NCBI RefSeq assembly: GCF_030269905.1
Contig: NZ_BSVC01000002.1
Span: forward strand, 284,419 to 348,418
Source of the DNA: Pelosinus sp. IPA-1
GTDB lineage: Bacteria > Bacillota > Negativicutes > DSM-13327
Direction of reading: 5' to 3'
Length of the DNA: 64,000 nt
The first letter of the stretch is position 1. The number at the start of each line of letters is the position of its first letter. Under the pieces are notes generated by a model. That model searched no databases. It was not told where the DNA came from and saw nothing but the letters and a program-made list of their open reading frames with translations. The translations under genes and the position numbers were made by a program. Of this stretch, positions 1 through 8,672 are shown one piece after another.

Positions 1-282
1 ACGATAAGTAAAGGTTTGGTTGATGAATTGCAGCAAATTATTGGCTGTCCGCGGGATTATTTTACCATTGAGGCTGTTGAGTCCGCTTTTATTTTGGATG
101 GGGAAGAAGTAGCGGGTACGCCTTTTGTGCAGGTGAATTGGTTTGACAGGGGGCAGGAGGTGCAGGATAAGGCGGCAATGGCTATTGACGAATGCATTCG
201 CCGGGTAGGATATCCACAAATTGATGTGTTTTTTCTAGTTCTAGAGGAAAGTAAGTATTACGAGAATGGTAAGCATTATTAA
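1..282 (+). CDS. DUF1904 family protein, 5' end outside the window
   Basis: The frame is open from base 1, so the true start lies upstream and 93 residues are visible. The segments CPRDYFTIE, WFDRGQEVQDK and EESKYYENGKHY match what I know of the small DUF1904 family, tautomerase-like proteins of about 100 residues. No activity is established for the family. The TTG at 16 is only an internal codon. No operon partner follows: the next 160 bases hold a REP-D element. Confidence 0.75.
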   Translation, partial: TISKGLVDELQQIIGCPRDYFTIEAVESAFILDGEEVAGTPFVQVNWFDRGQEVQDKAAMAIDECIRRVGYPQIDVFFLVLEESKYYENGKHY

Positions 283-348
283 GAATATATAATATGGTAT
301 TTGTTATATAGCGAGGCTATATGACATTTCATCCCTTTCCAGTTTTCT

Positions 349-403
349 TTTCATGAGACAAGAAAATGGGAGTGACTCAAAAGAACCGTCCCTTGTAATT
401 TTT
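349..403 (+). repeat. REP-D element
   Basis: A CATGAGACAAGAAAATGGGA lead-in is followed by CTCAAAAGAACCGTCCC. It is the tail module of the HB element, here alone, and it sits between the DUF1904 gene and the Cys-rich gene. Confidence 0.8.
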
Positions 404-448
404 TAGGAATGTTGTAATAAAATCGTAGAATATTAAGAGGTGATTGAT

Positions 449-1099
449 ATGGCAAAATTCTTTTTTCCAAGCTGTAAGGCAAAAGCTACTTATACACAAG
501 CAAGTGAAAAACTGCGTATCTACATGAGGGATAGATATAATATCGATTCAGTCGGGTGTTGTCGTGCGGAGCATCAAAAGCTAACTGCTCAGGATAGCGC
601 GATTGTTGTCTGTAATAATTGTGCCGCTATAATGGAAGAAAGCTCACAGGCTGGAAATATTGAGTTTGTCTGGGATTTGATCGACAATGATGTTGATTTT
701 CCATTTCCAGATTATCATAGCGAGATAATAACGATTCAGGATTGCTGGGTTGCTTTTGAAAAACGACATCTTCAAGATACTGTACGTTCTCTTTTGAAGA
801 AAATGAATATTAAGTATGTAGAACTGGATGAAAACTTTGGAAAGACCAAATTCTGTGGTGTGAATCTATTAGCTCCCTGTACACCGAGCAATGCCAAACT
901 GGCTCCCAAACGCTATGTAGCGGAAGGTGCGCATATGTTTACCCCCTGTCCCCCAGAGGAGCAGATAGCATATTTTCAAAAGCACTGTACACAAATCCAG
1001 ACAGAAAAAGTGGCATGTTATTGTAAATTCTGTAGAGAAGCAATTACGATGGGAGGAAAACAGGGCATCCATTTGTTGGAGTTGCTTTTTCCATGCTAA
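449..1099 (+). CDS. cysteine-rich protein of unknown function
   Basis: The start is ATG 449, seven bases after AGAGGTG; the upstream in-frame GTG at 440 overlaps that ribosome binding site. The 216-residue soluble protein has about 15 cysteines, in motifs such as SCK, GCC, CNNC, FCG and CYCKFC, and no transmembrane segment. The CC and CNNC spacing recalls CCG-type domains of heterodisulfide-reductase-like proteins that bind Fe-S clusters. That link is an inference from cysteine pattern only. It stands alone between two repeats. Confidence 0.6.
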   Translation: MAKFFFPSCKAKATYTQASEKLRIYMRDRYNIDSVGCCRAEHQKLTAQDSAIVVCNNCAAIMEESSQAGNIEFVWDLIDNDVDFPFPDYHSEIITIQDCWVAFEKRHLQDTVRSLLKKMNIKYVELDENFGKTKFCGVNLLAPCTPSNAKLAPKRYVAEGAHMFTPCPPEEQIAYFQKHCTQIQTEKVACYCKFCREAITMGGKQGIHLLELLFPC

Positions 1100-1103
1100 A
1101 GGT

Positions 1104-1230
1104 TATATTTTGATGGTAAATAGGATAGAAATATGGGATAGCGTTTTTCGAAGAGAAGTTTATGATCATATATTTATGACATAAGAGAAAAAAAAGACAG
1201 GGACTCAAACGAACTGTCCCTTTGATTTCA
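1104..1230 (+). repeat. HB element, 3' part, with REP-D tail
   Basis: The box GGTAAATAGGATAGAAATAT and a CTGTCCC tail are present, but the 5' hairpin of the HB element is missing. It follows the Cys-rich gene directly. Confidence 0.85.
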
Positions 1231-1357
1231 TGATCTATCTCCTAAGCAATCAGTAGAAAGGGTCCAAGCCTTTCAAAATCTAGCATAGTCTTACAACTTT
1301 ATACATAGTATGATTGTAATGTTATCCCATTTTAAGGAATTGGGAGGAAACCATATT

Positions 1358-1483
1358 ATGAATTTAGATTGGAATATTATCATTGAAATTGTTTTAGGTG
1401 TAGTCATATATAAAATTGTAGATTCATTATTCAATGCTTTTTGGAAAGTAATTTGCAAGATGTTTGCTAAAATAGCTAAATAA
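1358..1483 (+). CDS. small single-pass membrane protein, 41 aa
   Basis: ATG 1358 follows a strong site, GGGAGGAAA at 1342-1350, by seven bases. The product begins MNLDWNIIIEIVLGVVIYKI and then runs through a hydrophobic helix into a basic tail ending KMFAKIAK. This pattern fits a small membrane protein or a type I toxin-like peptide. No antitoxin RNA was identified, so no toxin claim is made. Confidence 0.55.
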   Translation: MNLDWNIIIEIVLGVVIYKIVDSLFNAFWKVICKMFAKIAK

Positions 1484-1527
1484 GTATAATTGCCGACAGG
1501 ACTGAAAGAATAAAACCTCGAACGAAA

Positions 1528-1745
1528 TCATATGTCACACCTCACGGTGTCGAACTCCTGTCTATGCATAGAATAGAAGAACGACCAACAATCAATATAT
1601 AACGACAAACACCTGCAATTTGGCCTAGCCTAGCAGGTGTTTTGTATTTTAAAGGTAAATAGGATAGAAATATGGGACACAAAATTTGCTTAATAAAACC
1701 GTTCCTTTGATTTTTTGTTGACAAAAGGAACGTCCCCTCTGTCAG
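1528..1745 (+). repeat. HB element with 5' extension and REP-G tail
   Basis: The 5' extension (CGGTGTCGAACTCCTGTC) is followed by a variant hairpin ACACCTGC/GCAGGTGT, the HB box at 1655-1675 and a REP-G end, TTGACAAAAGGAACGTCCCC. The last 75 bases recur at 52140-52222. Confidence 0.85.
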
Positions 1746-1858
1746 TTTATGTTTACAGAAGGTTTTTTATCGGACGTTAGTGCTTTTTAAGTAGACATTT
1801 ATTGTTAATGAAGATATTATATTATTGGTAATTATTTCCAAGACGAGGAGGCGGAATT

Positions 1859-3187
1859 TTGAAGAAAATCATATTTTTAGTTTTATCGTTATTTATAATA
1901 AATTATTTTTTTTCATTTGCAACAGCAAAAGATGAGTATAATTATGAAACTAAATTTAATCCTCAGGACATGAGAGAGGATTTATTATTTTTAGAGAAGA
2001 CAATAAAAGAGGTTCATCCTAATCCATATCATTTTACATCTCAAGTTATATTCGAAAAGAAGATGGGGGAATTATTTAATAAAATTGATAAGCCACTTAC
2101 TTATGATGAATTTTATTTTATTGTTCTCGAAGCAATTGGTCTAACAAAAGACTCTCATACAACTGCATACTATAGTAAAAAGCAAAGAGAGTTACCTATA
2201 GATTGGTACTGTTCAAAGGATGGGTTGTTTATTACAAAAAATAATTTTTTTCAAATAGGTGATAAAGTTGAAACAATAGGCAATAAATCAGTACATGAAA
2301 TCATAAATGAATTTAAGACAATGATTCCGGCCGAGAATGATTATTGGGTTATGAGCAATTTAGAACGAAGGCTAAAACAAGAAGCTTTTTTAAGAAAGCT
2401 GAGTCTTATAGACAATGATGGAAAAGTACGAATAAAAGTTAAAACAGCAAACAATATTACAAAGGTAAAAAAACTTGATGTTTTGCCAAGCCCAGTTTCG
2501 CCCAATGATGTTTCGTATTCATATCAAATTATCCCAGAAAGTAATTTAGGAATAATTTATTTAGATGAGTGTATAAACAATTCTGGTTATCGGAAGATGC
2601 TTGAGGCTTTTTTTGATGAGGTTCAAGCAAAAAAGATTTCTAAGGTTGCTATTGATATTAGAAATAATTACGGTGGAAGCTCAAGTGTACTTGATGAATT
2701 TTTGGCCTATACAATGGTAGACGAGTATAAAAACTATTCAAAGTTGATACATTGGTCTGAACAAGCAATTCAACAAGGGGGATTAGAGGACATGATTGAT
2801 TATAGTGCTTATAATCGTAAAGGTAAGTTTACTCAAAAGATAATCCATAAAACGAATAACCTATTTAAGGGAAAAATATATGTCATTACATCTAAAAATA
2901 CATTTAGCTCAGCAACTATGGTTGCTGTGAAACTTAAAGATAACAACATAGGCACTGTAATTGGCGAGCCAACTGGTGGTGCTCCTTCACACTATGGGGA
3001 ACTACTACGATTTAGATTGCCTAAATCAAAGATACGTTTTTATGTTTCATGCACAACATTTGTTAGACCCAATCCTCACAACGTTTCTACAACTACCCTT
3101 AAACCCGATGTGTATATCCCGTATACTCGAAATAACATTGTTTTAGGAAAAGACCCTGCGATAGATTGGTTAAAAGCAGTAAAGTAA
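1859..3187 (+). CDS. S41 family peptidase, exported
   Basis: TTG 1859 is placed by GAGGAGGCGG just upstream. The 442-residue protein begins with a signal peptide (KKIIFLVLSLFIINYFFSF, cleavage near ATA-KDE). The C-terminal half carries S41 hallmarks: DIRNNYGGSSS near residue 265 and the catalytic-serine motif TSKNTFSSAT near residue 350. S41 enzymes cleave proteins outside the cytoplasm using a Ser/Lys pair. No PDZ domain is obvious. It is monocistronic. A stem or export anchor beyond the signal is not visible. Confidence 0.85.
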   Translation: MKKIIFLVLSLFIINYFFSFATAKDEYNYETKFNPQDMREDLLFLEKTIKEVHPNPYHFTSQVIFEKKMGELFNKIDKPLTYDEFYFIVLEAIGLTKDSHTTAYYSKKQRELPIDWYCSKDGLFITKNNFFQIGDKVETIGNKSVHEIINEFKTMIPAENDYWVMSNLERRLKQEAFLRKLSLIDNDGKVRIKVKTANNITKVKKLDVLPSPVSPNDVSYSYQIIPESNLGIIYLDECINNSGYRKMLEAFFDEVQAKKISKVAIDIRNNYGGSSSVLDEFLAYTMVDEYKNYSKLIHWSEQAIQQGGLEDMIDYSAYNRKGKFTQKIIHKTNNLFKGKIYVITSKNTFSSATMVAVKLKDNNIGTVIGEPTGGAPSHYGELLRFRLPKSKIRFYVSCTTFVRPNPHNVSTTTLKPDVYIPYTRNNIVLGKDPAIDWLKAVK

Positions 3188-3553
3188 CATAAGCCTTTAT
3201 TATCCGACGCAATCAGATCTCTATTATTAGCGTACGTTTTGGGCATTTGGCTGGTGAGATCCCCTAAACACGCGCGCAACAATCCACATATTAAAAGGGT
3301 GTCGCAGGCGACAATACAAACGATTAAGGTTAGTGTCAATAACGCCGTCCCCATGACAGGTTCGACCAAATGTCCCGCTGCAAAAAGATGTACACAAATG
3401 ATTTTTAGTTACAGAAATTAATAGAATAGATGCTTGTAAATTTATGAACCTGCAGGATATACCCCTGATAAGTATGAGGGATTTAAAAAGAGCTTGAAAT
3501 AAATTTATTCAACATAGCAAGATGGTTCATTGACTATTAAAAGGGGAGATTAC
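3188..3553. other. intergenic stretch with one REP-like stem
   Basis: The only recognisable item is a REP-like piece, GTGTCAATAACGCCGTCCCC, at 3333-3352. It resembles the GTGTCGATAACCCCGTCCCC segment near 52243. Open frames over this stretch look non-coding. Confidence 0.4.
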
Positions 3554-3554
3554 T

Positions 3555-3965
3555 ATATTTAAGTTTAATGCTTTAATACCAGAAATATCTGTTTCAAATA
3601 TAAATAAAAGCCTGAATTTTTACTTGAATATTCTCTTATTTAACTTAGAATACGAACGAAAAGAAAATAAGTTTGCCTTTGTATCATTAAATAATTCTCA
3701 AATTATGATTAAAGAGATAAATGGACGTTGGGAAACGGGAACTTTATCGTATCCTTTTGGAAGAGGAATTAACTTTCAAATAGAAATAGAAAATATTGAT
3801 GAGTTATATCAAAACATAAAAAAACAGGACTATCCAATTAAGATAGAAATACAAGAGAATTGGTATAGAGTAAATAATAAATTAACAGGTCAAAAAGAAT
3901 TTTTAGTTATGGACCCAGATGGTTATCTACTAAGATTTGCTAAAGATTTGGGAGAAAGAAAATAA
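3555..3965 (+). CDS. VOC family protein (glyoxalase/bleomycin resistance type) with ATA start
   Basis: Protein similarity to the VOC fold begins before any ATG, GTG or TTG: the frame reads IFKFNALIPEISVSNINKSL from an ATA at 3555, six bases after AAGGGGAG. The upstream stop in this frame is TGA 3531. The end (KEFLVMDPDGYLLRF) is the classic second-half VOC metal/ligand strand. The length, 136 residues, is normal for the family. Either ATA is used at low efficiency or the gene is freshly disabled; a TTG start at 3624 would remove the first strand. The substrate is unknown. Confidence 0.7.
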   Translation: MFKFNALIPEISVSNINKSLNFYLNILLFNLEYERKENKFAFVSLNNSQIMIKEINGRWETGTLSYPFGRGINFQIEIENIDELYQNIKKQDYPIKIEIQENWYRVNNKLTGQKEFLVMDPDGYLLRFAKDLGERK

Positions 3966-4004
3966 GAACCCTTGTAAGTTATAAGATAGGATGGTAATTG
4001 AAAA

Positions 4005-4194
4005 GTGTCAGGGGCAGGTACATTGACCTAAAATATATAAGATGGTGAACTTTGTATATTAGGGGGGGAGCAGTATGCCAAGATGTGCTCGAATAAAAAG
4101 CCATACGCAGGTTTACCACATAATGCTAAGAGGTAATAATCGAGAAAAGATATGTGTCAAGGGACCTGTCCCCTTGACATTATCCCCTTGACAT
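4005..4194 (+). pseudogene. REP-A element with the N-terminus of a RAYT transposase
   Basis: The left end (TGTCAGGGGCAGGTACATTG) is followed, at ATG 4075, by MPRCARIKSHTQVYHIMLRG. This is the recognisable start of REP-associated Y1 tyrosine transposases. After 27 codons the frame runs straight into the right end, GTGTCAAGGGACCTGTCCCC, and stops at 4191. The middle of the transposase, including the HUH and catalytic Tyr region, is deleted. An extra copy of CCCCTTGACAT follows the right end. Confidence 0.8.
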
Positions 4195-4216
4195 TAAGGT
4201 TATAGGAGGAAATAAA

Positions 4217-4846
4217 ATGGATAAAAATGTGAAAGAAAGATTTGATAATGCAAGCAAAGAGTATGTGACTGATAGATATATTTGGAGATATAGAGCAGGT
4301 CAATTGGTAAGTAAATTAGTAAATCCAAATTTAAATGATATTATTTTAGATATGGGGTGTGGTACGGGTAAACAAATTGTTGAGCTTTCTAATGCTATAA
4401 AACTTGGCATAGGAATTGATATAAGCGAAGGAATGATTAAACAATCAATTGAAAATGCTAGTAACGAAAATAGAAAAAATGTTGAATTTTTTATTGGAAC
4501 CTTTGATGAACCAGATGGAAACGTTGATTTGAAGAAAAAGCAAATTACAAAAATTATTTCAAATTATGCACTACATCACTTGAATTTACATGAAAAGAAG
4601 AATGCAATTGAAAAGATGGTTTACATAGGAGGACAAAGCTTACAAACTATTGTTATTGGTGATTTAATGTTTTTTGAAAATCCAGATAAATACGAAGATG
4701 AATATGATACAATTGGCTATGGGCCAGGAGGTGACCAACCATCAATGGTTGAAGAGTTGATTAAATGTTTTTCAGAATTAGATTATAGCATTGAAGTACA
4801 TCGATTACATGCCCTTGTAGGTGTTTTAGTAGCTAATAAAAGATAG
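4217..4846 (+). CDS. class I SAM-dependent methyltransferase
   Basis: ATG 4217 follows TAGGAGG. The 209-residue protein has the Rossmann-type SAM motif ILDMGCGTGKQIVEL near residue 45 and an acidic second strand (GIGIDIS) that would hold the SAM ribose. A motif-IV-like stretch, NYALHHLNL, lies near residue 115. This is typical of small-molecule methyltransferases in the UbiE/Methyltransf_11 group. The substrate cannot be told from context, since both neighbours are repeats. Confidence 0.85.
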   Translation: MDKNVKERFDNASKEYVTDRYIWRYRAGQLVSKLVNPNLNDIILDMGCGTGKQIVELSNAIKLGIGIDISEGMIKQSIENASNENRKNVEFFIGTFDEPDGNVDLKKKQITKIISNYALHHLNLHEKKNAIEKMVYIGGQSLQTIVIGDLMFFENPDKYEDEYDTIGYGPGGDQPSMVEELIKCFSELDYSIEVHRLHALVGVLVANKR

Positions 4847-4999
4847 AAAAAAGCGGTTTCCGTGTATTGAATTTAGATCGCTGTACCCATAGATTGTTCA
4901 CCAACTACTAAAAATAATAATCGAAACAAGAAAAGCCACTTATTGGAATTAATATCCAGAATGTGGCTCATTTTTACATGTATGTCGGCTATACCCGAG

Positions 5000-5150
5000 T
5001 TAGAGCTGATAAAAAAATTAATATATACGATAAACTCCTGCAAAGCGGCTTAGCCTTGCAGGAGTTTTGGATTTTAATGGTAAATAGGATAGAAATATGG
5101 GATATCGTCTTTAATGAGTCGAATAACCGTCCCCTGACTCGTTATTATTC
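5000..5150 (+). repeat. HB element with variant tail
   Basis: The hairpin AACTCCTGCAA/TTGCAGGAGTT and the HB box are intact. The tail reads GAGTCGAATAACCGTCCCC then TGACTCGTTATT in place of the standard REP-D. The left flank carries the TTAGAGCTGAT extension. Confidence 0.85.
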
Positions 5151-5179
5151 TGTACAGGAAATTTATAGAAAATGGTTGG

Positions 5180-6079
5180 GTGAATATGAACGTTGAACCG
5201 GTTAGGAAAGCCCCTTGGATAATATTATTCTTGGGAATAGTATGTATATCAGTATCTGCAATTTTCGTAAAAGAAGCTCATGTCAATGGAATCTCTTCAG
5301 CTTTTTATAGAATATTTTTTGCCATACTATTTATACTGCCTTTTTATATTAGAACAAAGAATAAAAATATGAGTTATAAAGGAATTTGTATTTGTTTATT
5401 AGGCGGAATGTTTTTTGCTTTTGAACTGGTCTTTTGGAACATAGCAGTTATAATTTCTAATGCTACATTTCCTACATTGATTGTAAATCTTTCCTCTATA
5501 TGGGTGGGTATAGGGGCTATGATCTTATTCAAGGAAAAACTAAATCATTTCCACTGGATCGGCAATGGTATAGCCATGTTTGGAATAGCCGTGTTAATTG
5601 GAATTAGTAATATTGTTGAAATGAAAGTCGACAGAGGTTTTATATTTTCCATTATTGCAAGTATATTTTTAGCTTTGTATGTTTTATCAGTGAAACAAGT
5701 ACGACTTAAAAATAGTACTCTGCAGGTTGTATTTTTTACTTTTTTAGGTTCTGTCGTAACATTATTCATTTGCTGTATTATTACAAAAAGTGAATTGTAT
5801 GGATTTTCGTCTATATCCTGGGTTTACCTATTATGTCTAGGTTTAATTACCCAAGTTGGAGGATACTTTTTTATTAATTTTTCTCTTGGCTATATCGACT
5901 CGTCAAAAGTTTCGATATTCACACTGGTTCAACCAATACTTACAGCAATATTTGCCGTGATAATTTTAAATGAATCATTTGCCATGCACCATATAATTGG
6001 GGGATTTCTTGTATTAATAGGACTCTTTATAGCAATTGCTATTAAAAGATGCCCATTTGCGCCAAAGAGTATCTTGTAA
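5180..6079 (+). CDS. EamA (DMT) family transporter
   Basis: The 299-residue protein has about ten hydrophobic segments in two EamA halves, with duplicated features such as GISSAFYRIFFAI and LVQPILTAIFAVIILNE. Such proteins export metabolites or amino acids across the inner membrane. The start is GTG 5180 or ATG 5186, and neither has a strong binding site. The preceding HB element ends about 30 bases upstream and could supply transcript-level effects. The substrate is not predictable. Confidence 0.8.
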   Translation: MNMNVEPVRKAPWIILFLGIVCISVSAIFVKEAHVNGISSAFYRIFFAILFILPFYIRTKNKNMSYKGICICLLGGMFFAFELVFWNIAVIISNATFPTLIVNLSSIWVGIGAMILFKEKLNHFHWIGNGIAMFGIAVLIGISNIVEMKVDRGFIFSIIASIFLALYVLSVKQVRLKNSTLQVVFFTFLGSVVTLFICCIITKSELYGFSSISWVYLLCLGLITQVGGYFFINFSLGYIDSSKVSIFTLVQPILTAIFAVIILNESFAMHHIIGGFLVLIGLFIAIAIKRCPFAPKSIL

Positions 6080-6113
6080 GATGACAGAAAAGAACGTCCC
6101 TTCTGTCATCTTA
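6077..6113 (+). terminator. REP-G palindrome at the transporter stop
   Basis: Perfect 13-base arms, TAAGATGACAGAA and TTCTGTCATCTTA, surround AAGAACGTCCC. The left arm includes the TAA stop of the EamA gene. It can fold as a terminator-like stem, but no T-run follows. Confidence 0.55.
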
Positions 6114-6222
6114 CATCAAGTTACCAGCTTTTGCACGTATCTCGGCTTCCACCCTAGAGGATGTCGTTGGTAATGACTCTAATCAAATTATTATATAAAA
6201 ACCTAAACCCAGAACAAAAAAA

Positions 6223-6546
6223 TTATTTATCCGTCTTATGTTCTTCAATAAAATGTGGTCTTGTTTTTACCCTATCAAGAAATCTTGTCTCATCTTCAAT
6301 TACCCCAGTATCTGGTGCATACATTTTAGCTACCCAAGCTTCATAAGCCTCTCGATTCTGAAAAGACATTTCGGTTATTACATCAAAATCTTCTTCTGTA
6401 CCCCCAATAATATAGTTTCTTTTATATCCATCCGGAACAGGAGCAATACTTACAATTAAAGGTACGTGATTATTCTCGTAATAGTCAATAAATTCTTTTG
6501 TATTCAACCCTTCTTTTTTCGTAAGAAAAGACATCACTTTAAACAT
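6223..6546 (-). CDS. EthD-domain protein
   Basis: The start chosen is the ATG at 6546 because GGGAGGAACT lies upstream on this strand; a longer frame to 6651 has no such support. The 107-residue product (FKVMSFLTKKEGL, then YYENNHVPLI) matches the ferredoxin-like alpha/beta barrel of EthD proteins, which are small dimeric proteins often found with oxygenases or dehalogenases. No oxygenase neighbour is present, so its role is unknown. Confidence 0.75.
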   Translation of the reverse strand: MFKVMSFLTKKEGLNTKEFIDYYENNHVPLIVSIAPVPDGYKRNYIIGGTEEDFDVITEMSFQNREAYEAWVAKMYAPDTGVIEDETRFLDRVKTRPHFIEEHKTDK

Positions 6547-6660
6547 TTTTAGTTCCTCCCTAATTTTAATTTCAATCGATTCACTATTATTGTCTCGATT
6601 TGCTATACTCAATATAGAATAAAAAAGATACAAAATAAACGAAATTAACAATCTTGTACG

Positions 6661-6969
6661 TTACCACCACCGCATTCAATTTGGTCTGCTGGTTGAACAA
6701 TCACAGCGCTTCGGACTGCTACGTAGAAGCCAACAACAGCTGTCACTAGGTGCAAAGTAAAGTTTAAAACGTAGTAATATCAACGATTTGATATAGATAT
6801 GCACTTCTAAAAATATTGAAAAAATGTAATAATAAAAACTCTTCAAAATGGCTATTTTGCTGGCTTTTTAATGTTACTTTGCACTTCATGACACGTTTGC
6901 TGGTATTGGGTCTATTAGCAAAATATTTTATTAATATTTATAGAGTGGCACTAAGGTATTTCTTTTACG
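6661..6969. other. gene-free stretch with a perfect inverted repeat
   Basis: GTGCAAAGTAA at 6750-6760 is repeated in inverse as TTACTTTGCAC at 6874-6884, bounding 135 bases with no plausible gene. This could be a small decayed mobile element. No other copy was found in the window. Confidence 0.4.
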
Positions 6970-6971
6970 TC

Positions 6972-7142
6972 TTATGATATAACTCCTGCAAAGTGGCTTA
7001 GCCTTGCAGGGGTTTTGTATTTTAATGGTAAATAGGATAGAAATATGGGACACCGTTTTTCGAAGATAAATTTATGATCATATATTTATGACATAAGACA
7101 AAAAGAGGATAGTGACTCAGAAGAACTGTCCCCTTGAGTTTT
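6972..7142 (+). repeat. complete HB element with REP-D tail
   Basis: Hairpin with GGCTTAGCC loop, HB box, TTTATGATCATATATTTATG spacer and CTGTCCCC tail are all present. It ends 29 bases before sseB. Confidence 0.9.
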
Positions 7143-7170
7143 CCATGATTAAGTATTATGCGGAGGGCGT

Positions 7171-7920
7171 ATGAGTGATTTACGAGAAACTCTTAAAAAA
7201 GCAATAAGCGATCCTAGTATGAGACCACAATTTTATGAGCAGTTGATTAAATCAGATGTGTTTGTTATCACTGATGGACGAGAAATGCCGATTGAAAAGG
7301 GAGTATTACAGCCTGGAGCGACAGTGGGCATCAAAACATTAAAAAATCCTGATGATAATCCGGTAATTCCAGTTTATTCGAGCCTTGAACAATTGCAAAA
7401 GTCCATTCAAGAAAAGGTTATTTATTTGCAACTACCGTGTAAAGAGTTGTTTTCAATTATTAAGGGTAGTTATGTAGTTTTAGATCCCAATACAGAATAT
7501 ATGAAAGAGTTTCCTCCTGAGGAGATTGAAGCGATTGTGAACGGTACGATTTTTGTAACAGGTAGGCAAATGGTAGCCAACAAGAAAACACAAGTCATGA
7601 TTGGGCAACCAGCAGTCTATCCGCAAGAAATAGTGGATAGACTAACCTCTTATTTTAAGAGAGATACAAGAGTAAAAAAAGCTTATCTGGCTCAGTTTTA
7701 CAATCCGGAAAGTGATGATCGTGCTCACCCCCTGATCGTAATTGAATGCGCTGAAGAAGCTTATTCAGACATTAGTGGTAAAGCAGGGATGGTAGTGAAT
7801 GCAATTGTGGCACCAGGCGAATATGTTGATATGATCAGAGCAGACTCGTCAAATATAGCACTAAGCGTAACCAAAGACTTTCAGCCATTCTACAAGAAAA
7901 AATGGTTGGGTATTTTTTGA
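7171..7920 (+). CDS. sseB: SseB family protein (enhanced serine sensitivity)
   Basis: ATG 7171 follows GGAGGGC. The 249-residue protein has an N-terminal SseB domain (residues about 5-130, with VFVITDGREMPIEKG and LQLPCKELFSIIKGSYVVL) and a C-terminal SseB_C domain (SYFKRDTRVKKAYLAQF through WLGIF). SseB proteins are of uncertain function; the name comes from serine sensitivity on overexpression in E. coli. It is followed 20 bases later by a GNAT gene and both may be co-transcribed. Confidence 0.85.
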   Translation: MSDLRETLKKAISDPSMRPQFYEQLIKSDVFVITDGREMPIEKGVLQPGATVGIKTLKNPDDNPVIPVYSSLEQLQKSIQEKVIYLQLPCKELFSIIKGSYVVLDPNTEYMKEFPPEEIEAIVNGTIFVTGRQMVANKKTQVMIGQPAVYPQEIVDRLTSYFKRDTRVKKAYLAQFYNPESDDRAHPLIVIECAEEAYSDISGKAGMVVNAIVAPGEYVDMIRADSSNIALSVTKDFQPFYKKKWLGIF

Positions 7921-7939
7921 ATAAGGAGCGGATGATAAT

Positions 7940-8377
7940 ATGATTGTTCAACCGTCTATAAATAATTATGAAACGCTGATTAATATTTGGGAAAACTCGG
8001 TTCGGGCAACGCATGACTTCCTCAAGGAAGAAGACCTTCAATTTTATAAGCCATTAATCTTGAACGAATATTTCTACCAGGTGAATTTATTTTGTCACAA
8101 AGATAGTAACCTTGAGATTACTGGATTTATGGGCATAGCGGATAATAACCTTGAAATGCTGTTTATTAATCCTGTATCGCGGGGCAAGGGGATAGGCAAA
8201 GAATTGCTTATTTATGCGATAGAGCAACAAAAAGTGAAACGGGTAGATGTTAATGAGCAGAATGCTCAGGCTATTGGCTTTTATAAGCATATGGGATTTC
8301 ATGTCGTAAATCGTTCTGAATTTGATGGGGCAGGGAAACCTTATCCTATCTTGCACATGGAATTAAAATGTTATTAG
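7940..8377 (+). CDS. yjaB: YjaB-like GNAT N-acetyltransferase
   Basis: ATG 7940 follows AAGGAGCGG. The 145-residue product shows WENSVRATHDFL at the N-terminus, the acetyl-CoA loop NPVSRGKGIGKELL near residue 75, and VNEQNAQAIGFYKHMGF followed by DGAGKPYPILHM at the end. All of these are shared with E. coli YjaB as I recall it. It transfers an acetyl group from acetyl-CoA; the acceptor is unknown. Confidence 0.85.
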   Translation: MIVQPSINNYETLINIWENSVRATHDFLKEEDLQFYKPLILNEYFYQVNLFCHKDSNLEITGFMGIADNNLEMLFINPVSRGKGIGKELLIYAIEQQKVKRVDVNEQNAQAIGFYKHMGFHVVNRSEFDGAGKPYPILHMELKCY

Positions 8378-8426
8378 GCTAAATTTTAAATGGTAAATAT
8401 GTACTTATAAGCTAAACGTTCTATAA

Positions 8427-8536
8427 TGTCAAGGGGACAGGTACATTGGCACAAAATAATAAGATGGTAAGACATTGGAACTAAACCGCGAAATGGTAAG
8501 AAAGGTGCAAGTGTCAAGGGACCTGTCCCCTTGACA
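8427..8536 (+). mobile_element. REP-A mini-element (RAYT deletion derivative)
   Basis: The left end TGTCAAGGGGACAGGT (8427-8442) and the right end ACCTGTCCCCTTGACA (8521-8536) are exact inverted repeats of 16 bases. Between them lie the left flank AATAAGATGGTAAGA and the last codons of the RAYT gene (GGAACTAAACCGCGAAATGG). The 110-base unit is therefore a non-autonomous derivative made by internal deletion. Confidence 0.8.
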
Positions 8537-8538
8537 TG

Positions 8539-8660
8539 CAAAACTCCTGCAAAGCACCTAGCCTTGCAGGAGTTTTGTATTTTAATTGTAACTAGGATAG
8601 CAATATGGGATTTGCTTTTTAAAGATAGGTACTCAAAAGAACCGTCCCATCTGTCATTTA
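8539..8660 (+). repeat. HB element with REP-G-like tail
   Basis: The hairpin loop is shortened and the box has drifted (GGTAAATAGG to TGTAACTAGG). The tail reads ACCGTCCCATCTGTCAT. It lies against the 3' end of the minus-strand epimerase. Confidence 0.8.
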
Positions 8661-8672
8661 TTTTGCATCAAT

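Noticed and set aside
1542-1724. Minus-strand reading frame over an HB element, repeated at 29337 and 41092
   Set aside because: The frame recurs only because the repeat recurs; it has no ribosome site and no family match.
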